A program made the position numbers and the translations under genes. Below, one piece after another: positions 52,626 to 63,521 of a stretch of 64,000 bases of DNA. The stretch comes from Ulota crispa (lineage: Eukaryota; Streptophyta; Bryopsida; Orthotrichales; Orthotrichaceae), in assembly GCA_963920765.1 (NCBI GenBank), contig OY987245.1:5286727-5350726 (forward strand). The letters run 5' to 3'. The notes under the pieces are model-generated. The model was not told where the DNA came from. It searched no databases and saw only the letters and a program-made list of their open reading frames with translations. How positions within the stretch are numbered: position 1 is the stretch's first letter; each line of letters opens with the position of its first letter.

Positions 52626-55264
52626 CTAGGGATCCCACGATAAGAGAAGTGGCGAACGTACCTCTTCATCATTTAACGATTCTTCCGAATTGTCGAACGA
52701 CCGTGCGGGGTCATGTGTGTGATCATCTTCCACGTTATCAGGAGTCTGATCTTTCTTTGACTCGCTTGCAGGCAGGAGTATGTCAGCCAGCTTGGCGACG
52801 TCCCAAATGTCCTTCGCATAATCCTTTGCCTTCAATTGGGTTTTTTTCAATGGAAGCAATTCTAATACCTTACACTGCGATACCTGTGATATTTTTTAAT
52901 GACAAAACATATTTAATATGAGTACATGGATAGAAATGAAATCGCTTTTATTAGAGCAGAAAATCAAGGTGGTAGTAACATATCAATCCCAGATTTGTAA
53001 TCTTTGGACCACCGTTGATATTTACAATGCACATGTCTTTGTTCATGTACTGGTAGAACATATCCATTGGAGTTTGCATCCAAAGCCAAGGAAGATTATC
53101 TTGCTTCAAAAATCGTTAATTGTCTTCCTATCCGTCCGCATTATAGAATGGTTTCATAACCGCCGGACCCATGAAGTATATGGAGAATCTATTATGCTTT
53201 GCAATTTCTTTGTCATAGCCGTAAACACATAGGATATGACAATTAAATCTGCTACTATTAGCCGGCTTGGAAAAAATGTCAATCAAAAGAGGAAAATATT
53301 TTATCATGTGTGTACACCAAACCTTCTTCTTTGTATCCTTCCACCGTTTCTGAAGGTAACTACAAATTGCCACCATTCCTTTGGCATCTGTGAAAAACAC
53401 CGCAATAGATTGGGCAATTATCTGTGGAGAATTACTCCTGGGTTCAATATACTCAAGTGCGTTGAAGAATTTTCTTCGAATGAGGCTCCTTCAAGTGAAT
53501 TGCACGCGTTTCTTTACTGGCTTTCAGTGATTTCTTGAACATGAACGCAAAGTACATGTAGAACTTTGCCTTTTCACGCCATGCAGCGATGTCGGGGTCT
53601 GCCATGAGTTCACTCATATTCCACGCTTTGAAATCCATTCTAAGGGCCAAGTACATCTTTTCATACTCCTCTTCTCGCAAAGTTGTAGCGCAACTCTCAT
53701 TGGAAATATCAATCGTGGTAAACCACATGTTTTTTACCCATGCTGGGCAGTCTTCCAAATTTGCAGTCTTCACCAGGGCTTTTAACTGACCATCCAGCCA
53801 TTTCTTCCTTGCCACATTATCCAGGGCTCTGGAGGTCCAAAAGAAGACGTCCTTCTCCATAACGTGACGGACACTCATGAATGCGTTCCAATCAGCTGCT
53901 GGGTATTTGACGTATTCAATCTTCTTTGCTGGAAGTAGGCAGTTGCAATAATGATTCATCAACTCATTCTTCATTGCTCTCTTGTACCTAATCCAAGTGG
54001 CAACATCCTTCAGGGAATTGATGACGTTCCCTGCTGCCGGGTTCTTGAGCAAATGCCCTTCATACATATCTTTTGCGCTTCCACCAGAGGCGCCAAATAG
54101 TTAATGTCCTCCGTTTGGAGTCCATATAGTGGTTTGAAATCAAACTTAGTTAGCGATTTCTAGTTTGCGTTTTCGGTGAGCACGACCATCTTGGCACCAT
54201 TGAGGAGGTATTCTGCAACAAATTGTTCTTCAATTGCAATCTAGCGGTTGACATTGGCATCATCTTTAAGGAACATGAGTGGAACAAGTGGATTTGATTT
54301 CTTCTTGTCGTTACTACTCTTGCTTACGAAGATTATGACTAAGGATGGGAGGAATCTCTACAGAGAACAAAACAACAATTAGTTTTTAGGACAATTAGGA
54401 AAAGCGACTCGATTAGAGCCGTATCTAGGAATCCCCGGATGAGGCGACAAAATAGTTACTTAAGAAATTAACAAGGCATGCCTTTGATACTCTTGTATCT
54501 AGGGATCCCGAATTGATGGACAAGCCAGTTAGGATTCAGGACGTTCATAGCATTTGATTGTATAAGATCCTTATTGGGGATCCTTGGATGGAGGAATTAA
54601 CGAGTAGGTTACTTGAACACTACCAAAACACAATATCCAAAGTCCCGTATTGAGGGATCCCCATATGCAATGGACAAGCTGCAATTTCAAAGAGGCTCAA
54701 ATCTAACCTTGTACTCCGCGGAGTGCTTCTACCCCTCTATCAATGGCTGTGGACTTTTGATTGCCTTCCACTTCTTCCTCGCAGTTTGCAGCTGCTGAGT
54801 GAAGCACTGCTCTTTTTGGGCTCCCGCAATGTTCTGGTTGAGGGACTTTGACAGTAGAAAATTGCATGAAGTCCTTCTCGTGAGCCCACAATGGAATAAT
54901 GTTGAAGGTGGACGCCATTGGCATGTCCTCAGGTTGCACTGTTCCATTCTATACGAGGACTCAATGAGCTTTGACTCTGTGTTGCCCGCCAATAATGTAG
55001 TAGAAGGTCTTTTTGGTGATATTGGATTTCTTGGGTGGCTTCTCAAAATTATTGACTGCCTTGCTTGTTCGTGGGGGACCTCGTTTGAGAGGGAGGACAT
55101 AGATGTTTTGATTGTCCAAGTCATAATTCCCATGAATCCGGATATCTAAAATTATCCCATCTAGCCGCTCCTGAATAATTCCTCTATAAACAATATCTCC
55201 TACTAGAGCTCTTTGCGAGCTCTTCAAGCCTTTCTTAGTAGTTGTTGTCCTCAATGACAAAGGT
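52626..55264 (-). pseudogene. DGQHR-like gene, downstream copy, degraded
   Basis: Function unknown. Recognisable minus-strand exons: 55264-54708, 54357 to about 53120 (exact end uncertain), and 52883-52626 with an acidic tail ending SSWDP-like before TAG. The first exon holds TTKKGLKSSQRALVGDIVYR, then FYYIIGGQHRVKA, an SLNQN segment and an ARKKW helix, parallel to the upstream copy (NGQHTVEAL, YYNQTN, LWENYG). The donor after AEYK aligns with the donor after MESYK in the other copy. The second exon is rich in W, K and F (YEGHLLKNPAAG, DVATWIRYKRAMKNE). It is broken by TGA 54961, by TAG at 54949, 54729, 54241, 54160 and 53128, and by about three frameshifts (near 54865, 54070 and 53475). GQHR-type motifs occur in ParB/sulfiredoxin-fold DGQHR proteins such as DndB; that link is by motif only. 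Confidence 0.6.
54358..54707 (-). repeat. Intron with four GGGATCCC repeats about 75 bp apart
   Basis: This 350-bp intron of the downstream DGQHR-like copy carries GGAATCCC at 54428, GGGATCCC at 54502, GGGATCCT at 54577 and GGGATCCC at 54654. Spacings are 74, 75 and 77. TATCTA or TATTGA precedes three of them, and GATGGACAA-like sequence often follows. Between the cores the sequence is not obviously shared. Similar cores lie at the 3' end of the gene (52604 and 52629). Confidence 0.7.
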
Positions 55265-55318
55265 CTGCAATGAAAGCATCTGAGGAGAACACAACAGTCA
55301 TGCAGTAAGCTTATGTAA

Positions 55319-55657
55319 ATTTAACTCAAATTGAGTTAAATAGCTGAACCTGTAGTTCAGCACTAATTTCACTATAATATGTGACCATCGTTTTATTTCA
55401 GAAGAGTTCAAATAGAGATCTAGGATTTAACTCGGCTCAAGTTAAATTGAGCCATATATTCTAGATATATACTTTACTATGAGACAATGATTGTCTAACT
55501 GTACAGATGAACACAATCAAGGATTCAAGATTTAACTCAACTTGAGTTAAATCCAGTCAATTAGAAGGGCAGTCAATTAAAACACTATGGTAAGATCTTC
55601 AAAAGATAGAACATGATACAAAAAACTATCCATGATTTAACTCGAGACGAGTTAAAT
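55319..55657. repeat. Four palindromes TTTAACTC/GAGTTAAA, about 105 bp apart
   Basis: Each copy is about 23 bp, ATTTAACTC, a 5-base centre, then GAGTTAAAT (one has CAAGTTAAAT). Starts are 55319, 55425, 55530 and 55635, spacings 106, 105 and 105. The spacers of about 82 bp look unrelated to one another. The array fills the intron between the last long exon of the upstream DGQHR-like gene (ends 55667) and the acceptor at 55265. Confidence 0.9.
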
Positions 55658-57049
55658 GGTACTTACCCACGCAGCGCACATGATCTTCCCTCCACCAAAT
55701 ATGGAGATGATTGAATCCCTCAATTTGCATAGCAGACCCAGCACCTTCAAGTAGAACTCCATCCTCAAGTCAGTGTTGTAAATCCGGTAGAATGTCTCAT
55801 TGTACTGCCCTAACTTGGTGTACCTATTGATTGATGGAGTGCGGAACTCGTTTGGAATTTGCCTTGGTTTGATCCCGGAGTTCATCTTTATAAAGAAGAT
55901 CAACTGCAAGGGAGCCTTTGACTTTCCGATCCTCTCCAATAGATCCTCCAGTCGCTCGTTGGAGGATGGATGGTAGATGGAAATGTGCAGAGCATATACC
56001 TCTCCTAGTGGCTTTGCCCGAATGTACAATTGCAGCAGCGACTCCATGTCCTGGTCTTTGGCAATCCATAGCCACACCGCTGGATTGGTAAGATGAGGAT
56101 CGTCTTGCTTGCTCAGCTCTTCTAGAAATTTGTTGAAGTATGGAGCCGTATAAACATCCTTGCTAATGACTCTCAGGACATTGCAGAAGTCAATCAATGC
56201 AAGGGTCAGCCTGGAATCCTGCATCTTGTCGCTGGCGTCGATGGACCAATCTCCGAGTTTGCCACTTTCCATGTTGTAGGATTGTAGGAAAGCTATCGCC
56301 TCCAGTTTTTGGAACTTGCCCTTGGTCTTCAAGAAGAGCTTGAAAAACTCTTTAGAGTATGGAGACAAGTCATAGATTGACTTGTTCCTGTTGCAAGTCT
56401 TCTTGATTTCTGCAAAGTACAGCTCCCCTGGTTTTATCACCAGTGTATTCATTATTGCCGGGCTGACATTATAGTTTTTCTTGAATGCCTTCCATGCATC
56501 CACCCTCAACACGTTGTTGGGATTGAACAAACGCAGTGTGTTGTTGAGGTTGTGGAGTTGCCACCGCACGAAATGTTCCTTTTTACACCGTTCAAGCCAA
56601 TCCTTGGCGGTGTACCAATCCGGTAGGACCCCTGATGGTTTCTTCATTACCACCTTTGGATGGGGATACACGCCTTTGGGAGTGCAATTCACCAGGTGTG
56701 TGGCAAGCCTCCTGAGGTTGTCCATTGACACATTTCCCATTCCCTTGAAGAACTTGCAAGCAATGACGTCGTCTTTTGTTGCACTCTAGCCCTTGGTGTC
56801 CTTGAACTTCAGGCATGTGTCGGAATTGATGAGTTCCCCGGATGAGGTGCTGAAGATGAATGCCTTCCACATATCGTAAACCGGCTGAGGCGCGGTTATA
56901 ATCTTAATTTCATTGTGGATGTCGACGTCCTTTTTCTTCTTTAATGCGATCTGGCTCTTCTTGATGTCAATGTTGCCAAAACAAGTGGCGACTACGTTTA
57001 CAAAATTCTGCAGATGTGATAGATTACATTGGTAGTCAGTGAGGGTCAA

Positions 57050-57223
57050 CTTTTAACTCGAGTCAAGTTAAAGTGAGGGAATGGTGAATAGCAATTGAGT
57101 TGAACACAATACATTCACGAGAAGGATTTAACTTAAGTTGAGTTAAATTGGGGAGCTGAAAGCTGTTATAGAGTTGCAAAAAATATATTTGCATCAAAAA
57201 AATTAACTCAAATTGAGTTAAAT
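57050..57223. repeat. Three palindromes TTTAACTC/GAGTTAAA, about 75 bp apart
   Basis: Copies at 57050, 57126 and 57201 have spacings 76 and 75. They fill the 221-bp intron (57008-57228) between the two long exons of the upstream DGQHR-like gene; the last copy ends five bases from the donor. The spacers are unrelated to each other and to those at 55.3 kb. Confidence 0.9.
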
Positions 57224-58089
57224 CTTACCTTGTAACTCTCCATATTGGTGACATCCTGTGGTATGGTCTTTCTGTTGTTGAATGCTGGCCTTTCTATTGC
57301 GTTTGCTTCTTTTGGAGGAGCTAGACTCCCGTAATTTTCCCATAACTAGCGGGATCCAATTATATTTGTTGCCCATGAAGGCAAGAAGTTCTGGAAATGG
57401 TTTGTTTGGTTGTAGTACGCCAAAATTTTCCAGATTATGGATTGATCCTTGTTCCATACTAGAAAGCAATCCCACGTCCTGAAAATCTTCACTCTCTCTT
57501 CCATTTGCTTGATTGTCTGCAATCTCTTCAACGCCTCCACGGTGTGCTGGCCATTAATCATCCAAAACCTTGCATCCTTGACATCTTCAAAGGACTTTGG
57601 TTTCTCTTTCAAATCCTGTGGCATTTTGCACAAAGTCATTCTCTGTGTAGGGTCTAGCATGTAGAGGAGGAAGTTCTGAGCTTTCAAAACTCTGGCTTCC
57701 TTGAGGCCCCGGACATTCAAATATGCCGATGGGGTTTCTAGTTGGTCAATGCTGATGGCGTACTTGTCCTCAACCGAAGGAACATAGGAGTCTGTGCACT
57801 CCTTCCAGAAGTCCTTGTACACCTTGCATGATAGCTCGGGATTGATATCATGACCATTAGGGCCTATGTCTATTGGAACATTGAGTACCTCAAACGTGAT
57901 GCTACTCTCTGCAAGAGGTTGCTTCTCGACGGATTTTGGCATCGCATTCTTCCTTGCCTTTGCTGCCAATGCCGATGCCGATGTTGGGACTGCGGATGGT
58001 GTTCCTCTGCCATCAACTAGGGTGGTTTTCTTCTTGGTTCTACTTTGGCGTGAACCCAAAGTTGCCATATGAGCGAACCATGGCTGCTT

Positions 58090-58729
58090 CTGCCTTGACC
58101 ACTATAATTGCGGGTAAGAGATACAGGTTCCACATTCTTGGCCTTCCGCAGATTACCTTCCCTTATATTCTAAAAATCCCAAACAAGTCCATTACATCTT
58201 GACGCTAGTATTTTGGCGGGTAATTGGGATCCGTCTTTGTTCTGGTAGTACTTGCTCTATATTTGTTGGTCTAGTTTGTCTTGAATACTAGCAAAGATAC
58301 TGTTCGTCAGACTCTTCCAATATGCTGACAGGGAAAACAAAGTTTTCTTGCTGGGAATGGCGTAGGTGAAGTTGTACTGGTTGTCTTTGTTCACACCAAT
58401 CATGGTTGTTTTGCAAGAGATGAGAACGGTATTTCCAAGCTTGTCGCTGAATAGGGTCACTTTTCTTGAAGTGATACTAGGAGCTCTGACTCAGAGTTCT
58501 TGAATTTGGACATGAAGCTCAACTCGCTCGACATGGGTACTAATGTCAGTGTCCAGTACTCAATGTCGTGAGGGGCTTTTGGTTCCCAGCATTCTCCGAC
58601 CACTAGTTCATCACCGTAGCTGCTGACACTATCTTCTGTCACTACGATTTGGTCAAAGAGTACTAGGAGTTTAGTTTGTTGCTCTGCCCTCACTCTTTCA
58701 GCGCTTCCAAAAAGCTGTTGCTCTGCCAT
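58090..58729 (-). pseudogene. Leader module upstream of the DGQHR-like gene
   Basis: From the ATG at 58729 the frame reads MAEQQLFGSAERVRAEQQ and then a segment with ECWEPKAPHDIEYW. A one-base slip in an AAAA run near 58463 moves to the frame with DKLGNTVLISCKTTMIG. Coding-like sequence continues through TAG at 58257 and TAG at 58170 to about 58090. It may be the first exon of the DGQHR-like gene or a small separate gene; its frame does not run into the ATG at 58068. I recognise no domain. A TTTAACTC palindrome lies 28 bp upstream of the ATG. Confidence 0.5.
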
Positions 58730-58756
58730 AGCTACAACACAAACATTCAACATACA

Positions 58757-59494
58757 TTTTAACGCAAGTTGAGTTAAAACTTCCTTGTTCTAGAGTGTTG
58801 TTTGTCCCATGATTTATTCCATTGTATTTATCATATGTGTGGTACTATGTGTATATGTGATTTTCAGGTTCTTTGGGAATTTATCATGTACAATTCAAGA
58901 GGTTTATGTCTACGTTATGAGCTAGTTGTTCGTCTACTAATTTTGTGATGTCTTCGACATATGATACTTAGATCTTGTTGTCATATATTTAACTCAACTC
59001 AAGTTAAATTTATTGTCTATTTTGTACAAGGACGTTCATTTTCAACCGTGCAGCCTATTAGTCTTATACTTAGAGAAAGTCTTTTGTTGACATTTATATG
59101 GAGTGTCTATGTTTGTTCAGATCAACCGTTGTATGGCTGAATTGTCATTGTAACTTCAGCCATTTAACTCAAGTCGAGTTAAACCTTGTCATTCTTAGAT
59201 GTTTTCTAAGTGTGATTACTGGCCAACAGTTGTATAATTGTTGTTTTGAGCCCAGTCGAAGTTATATTGTTTGGAGGCATGTTCAGTGTCATATGATTTC
59301 ATAGATAAAATTTTGTATGTTGTTTCCTTTTAACTCAAGTCGAGTTAAAATTCTCCATTCTTTCCAATTTTCCAAGTCCAGTGCTTGCACAATGACACAG
59401 AAACTAACATTTTTTAGCTCAATTTGAGTTTAAAATATTGTATGCACGGCTCTCAAAGGACCACAAGTCAAGTTAAATTGACATCGACTTAAAT
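58757..59494. repeat. Five or six palindromes upstream of the DGQHR-like gene
   Basis: Copies lie at 58757, 58987, 59162, 59328 and 59413 (degraded), with half-sites at 59464-59494. Spacing is irregular (230, 175, 166, 85). The consensus is TTTAACTC, five to seven bases, GAGTTAAA. This is the 5' flank or a leader intron of the minus-strand gene. Confidence 0.8.
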
Positions 59495-60650
59495 GTCCAT
59501 ACTTTTTCATGTCTGCCAGACATACGTAAGCTGAAATTCCAGTGGTTCAAAATGTCAACTGTGGTCTACTACACATAAATTTTTACCTTGGATTTTTGAA
59601 TCTACAAGAAGTGAGGCCTAACAAGAATTCAACCATTCTTTGAAAGCAATGCACAACTGTTTTTAATTGAAGTTTAGGGTATAGCAATAAGTAACCAGGG
59701 TTTGAAAGAAATAGCTATACATTTTCATATGGAATTCAAATGTTGGGAGTTCAAAACATTTAGTATAATCAGTGTCTGCACTCTTGCTAGAAAGACAACA
59801 TTCACTAGATTGCTAAATCAGAAATTCATTCAAACCTAAAACCACAATTCTTAGGAGTAACTTGTGGACATGAAAAACAATAGAAACTCATTCACAATAA
59901 ACATGTGCTGCGCTCATTTGAACCTCCAGATGCATGGTGCACCACATTCTATTCAGTTTTACAGTAGATTACGGTGCCACAGCCATTATGCGTTTAATCT
60001 ACAGGAACTGCCTCAAGAATCTACTGCGTTTTTGCGTATTCTACTGCAGAAAATGACCTGATTGACATGGACAATGCAGTTTAATTCACACTAAAGCTCT
60101 TAGATTTCCAACCACAAAAGAAAGACAAGAGTAGACAGATACTGAACATGCAAAGAAAAATGACGGTGCTTTTAGGATTTGGAATCTAATTTCTTGCACA
60201 ATATGATTTTGGAGAACAAACTTGGGGTGCAAATTTTCTGCAAATGCAAACACTCAAACAGCACTTACTAAAATCACGTCGACCACAACCTTGCAAGTTT
60301 GAAGACATTGATTTTAGGGTTTAAACTTTGAAAATCCTATGATTTCATAAAGATTATCAGCCTAATACCTTCCTATGCATAATGCTATCTATTCCACACA
60401 CCTCCTTCATGTACAAATTCTAATCTACTTCTACTCTAATAAATAAGCTCACAATGAAATCCTAAATGTGGACGCTAAGCATGCACTTAGAAAATAGAAT
60501 GAAATGCAAAACATGTTGAACCTGCTTTGAAACAGAAGGTTAACGCACTCCGTGTGAATGCCAAAGAGCAATGCATCGCAAAAGAAAAGGAGGACTTTCT
60601 AAAACAAAAACTTTGGAAGAGCAGTTTAGGATTTTTGTTCAACAATGAGG
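59495..60650. other. Intergenic DNA, no gene seen
   Basis: No domain-bearing frame and no palindrome copies beyond 59494. Open frames are short. Confidence 0.4.
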
Positions 60651-60689
60651 AAAAAAAAAAAGCGGTTGCAAGATTATAGAATCCCTCAA

Positions 60690-61030
60690 CTCTAAAACCC
60701 TAGCTCACAGCAGTAAAACAGCAACAAAAGGCAACGGTGAGGATTTAGACTATAAACAAGAGCGGAGGTTCCAGCGGTTTCGGGAATTTCAAGGGAAAGA
60801 TTGGGTAGGGCACAATTCAAACACCAAGTTAGAAAGGGTGGGAACTAGAGTGCAAGGGAGGAGGAGCGAGATTGCAAGTGCAAGAAACAAGGGGCAGGAA
60901 ACAAATGGAGGGAGAATGAGCTCAAAATGCAGTGCGTGAAAGACGCGGCCGGAAGTGCAAACTGAGGGAGAAGGAGCATCAGAGAAAGCACAAGGGAGAA
61001 GGTGCCAAACTCAACAGCAACTGCAGGGTC
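60690..61030 (-). promoter_or_regulatory. Possible promoter and leader of the DGQHR-like locus
   Basis: On the minus strand this stretch is pyrimidine-rich and GC-richer than its surroundings (CTCCCTCAG, CTCCTCCC), like a plant 5' leader, and it holds AAACCCTA (a telo-box) at 60697. If it is the promoter, the palindromes at 58.76-59.49 kb would lie in a leader intron. No transcript evidence is available. Confidence 0.3.
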
Positions 61031-61092
61031 GGGTCAGTGGCCGCATAGACATTAGGGTAACAAAACAAAGGCATTATGAATTTTGGGGTTTT

Positions 61093-61283
61093 AGAGAGGA
61101 GGCTCGTAAATGGCGCTGACGGAAAGTGCACTTAAGGTAGCCACACCCGTAACCATCATTGTACCCCCAGCACCTCTAAAATCTTTGAAAATTTGTAGAA
61201 ATGAATACATGTAATTACAAGGTTGTACAATATCTGAACATGAAACACTAGTGTTGGTGGAGGGTGCAATGGCAGTTTTCTCT
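61093..61283. repeat. Truncated copy of the 46915 element and 88-bp unit
   Basis: GAGGAGGCTCGTAAATGGCG resembles the 46915 left end. The rest is the reverse complement of one 88-bp unit and its flank (ACACTAGTGTTGG also at 62700). Confidence 0.5.
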
Positions 61284-62202
61284 TTAACCCCTAAAGGACC
61301 AAGCAAAGTTTTCACCAAATACTCTTCAAAATTGCCATTTTTAGAGCATCAACCAAATTTGAAAAAATATATATTTTTATGCATATGTGACTGTAGGATC
61401 TTGTAGAAGAATGGTTATATAAGATGTGAAAAAAAATTCAGAGTTTTCCACCACGTGGATTGGAAGTTAGAATGATTTGAATATTCAAAAACGTCTTGTC
61501 AAAAACCGGGCAGCTACCCTTCAAACGGTGAAATTCCTAAGGAAAAAAAGGCCATGTGGGTGATGCTTCTCTAAATTCCTTATTCCACCTAAGTAAAGTA
61601 CATGTCAAAAAAGTTTCAAATTATTTGGAATTGTATAACATATGGGAAAAAATTAGTAAGTAAAAAGAAGTAGAGAATGATTCAAAACACTAAATTGTTA
61701 AGAATTTCATTATGGAAATGAAAAATGCCGATCCCAATGGTCATAATGTTTTTATAAACAATATTCATCCTTTGGTGTTTTTTTTCTAAAATGTTGAAAA
61801 ATGAGTAAAATAAAGGACTTCAAAGATTATTTTGGAGTAGAGAATCCATAACTGCCCACAAACATAAAACCCTCATAACTTTCATCTCATTGATCCAAAC
61901 GGAATAATTCAAAGCTTTGTACATTCACATAAATGTCTTAAATCCATTAGAAATTTTTGTTTTTGAAAAAAGTGATTTAAAAAATCTGCTCAGGCTGCCC
62001 GCCGAAGGTAAAAAACAACATATTAGGCCATAATTTTTTACTCATAATTTCAAATGTCATGAAATTTAGTGCATATGAAAGACAAACCTTGTCCCCACAT
62101 TCCATTAAAATTTCAAAATAAAATATGAAAAGCTCCAATCACAGGTACCTGCCCAAAATTGCAATATTTCTAAAAAAGGGGGTCTGGTCCTTTAGGGGTT
62201 AA
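61284..62202. mobile_element. TTAA-type TIR element, 919 bp
   Basis: It is flanked by TTAA at 61284-61287 and 62199-62202. The ends CCCCTAAAGGACCA and TGGTCCTTTAGGGG are exact inverted repeats, the best-preserved termini of the family in the window. It has no transposase. Confidence 0.9.
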
Positions 62203-62519
62203 AATTTGAGAACTTATTCTCACAATATCCAAACCAAACATTTGAAAGTGCAAATTCATTTTTTTTTTGTTGCTAAAAGGATCCTAGACTTTGCTAGATG
62301 TTTGTTAATAATCATCATGTTCAAAACCCTTAGTTTCACAATTATGGGTGTGGCTTCTTTATGTCTAAAAATGAATGCAACTTGGTATTTTTGGAAATAC
62401 ATTGGTTAGAAGTATGAATATACTAACCTAATTGGCCATTTCACTTCAAATTCAATGAGTTAGTATGAATCAACTAAAATTCATCAAATCATATGGTGCA
62501 ATGGTACTAATGTGAGAGC

Positions 62520-63230
62520 ACCCATAAACAGGAAACTAAGGGTTTTGAACATGATGACTATTAATAAATAAATAGTAAATTCTAGGATCCTATTAGCAAC
62601 ATAAAAATAATGAATTTACACTTTCAAATATATGATTTGGATATTGTGAGAATAAGTTCTCAATTTTTTAAAAGCAAACTGCCATAGCACCCATAACCAA
62701 CACTAGTGTTTCATGTTCAGATGTTGTACAACCTTGTAGTTACATGTATTCATTTCCACAGATTTTCAAAGATTTTAGAGATGACGGTTATGGAAACATT
62801 GATGCTGATGGGTATTCCTACTCTAGCTATTTTTGATGATAGGTGGTACCACTGACAGTGCAAAAGTGGCTTCTAAATAAAGGACATTAGTCCTAAAAGC
62901 TACCACTACTGAGCAAAGTATGCTCCTACAAGGCTCTTCAAGTGGGGCAAGGACCCATTGCATGTTCTAAAATTCAAATCATGATTGAGAACATGTTTTC
63001 ATTTATATTAATATGACATATACGTATATGTTATTGAAAGACAAAATTCAACACAAGTATGAGCAATGTGCACATAGAACATGAGCTCATGTCAACATAT
63101 GAATTTCATATATTAACAATGCATGCAGAAGTTCAAATGTATATATAGCAAATGTTTTCAATTTAAGAACCCTCGTGCAATGATTTTGTGATCCCTACAC
63201 TGTCCATTCAAAATGAGAGCCCCATATTAT
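62520..63230. repeat. Mosaic of repeats shared with 20.9 kb and 47 kb
   Basis: Bases 62520-62840 match 20880-21440, with one 88-bp unit instead of four. Bases 62940-63226 match the right half of 46915-47512. It is probably one composite repeat seen in different states. Confidence 0.55.
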
Positions 63231-63521
63231 AGCCTTTTATGTGAGAGCACCTCCACAAAAGCGATTTCTCTATTTGTACTAGAATGAGTTTCATATAAAT
63301 ATGAAATAAACCCACCCACAAGGTGCTTGTAACTAGAAACTCATGATGATGCAATTTTAGTTGAAGCCAAGTTTTGTGTTGAGAGGGATTTATTGGGTAC
63401 TCAATAATGATAAACCGTATTTTGTTATTCACTAAAGTAGTGCTTGTTTTTTATTTTTTTAATATCCTACGTCACTTGCAATAACCCTTGTACAACCGTT
63501 TTCCTATAGTTTGGGCAACAT

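Larger units (their letters stand above)
55235..58068 (-). pseudogene. DGQHR-like gene, upstream copy, two in-frame TAG
   Basis: Function unknown. Two long exons, 58068-57229 (280 codons) and 57007-55667 (447 codons), join in phase 0 through a donor GTAAGA and an acceptor CTGCAG. In-phase splicing to the acceptor at 55265 adds nine codons and TAA (to 55235). From the ATG at 58068 come a basic, Ala/Ser-rich leader (residues 1-50), SIDQLETPSAYLNVRGLKEA (108-127), MTLCKMP, then FWMINGQHTVEAL (169-180), a W/F-rich segment and the donor after MESYK. Exon 2 is lysine- and aromatic-rich with no motif I know. The only breaks are TAG at 57346 (before LWENYG) and TAG at 56786 (before SATKDDV). NGQHT resembles the DGQHR motif of ParB/sulfiredoxin-fold proteins. 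With one stop per long exon and otherwise clean frames, it may be freshly silenced or TAG may be tolerated. Confidence 0.65.

Noticed and set aside
55319..57223. A true CRISPR array
   Set aside because: The repeats are few, variable at the centre, lie within spliced introns, and there are no cas genes; only the spacing pattern is similar.
52626..58729. Integrated giant-virus segment
   Set aside because: The genes are intron-bearing and I recognise no viral hallmark protein; the idea remains possible only for the origin of the GQH module.
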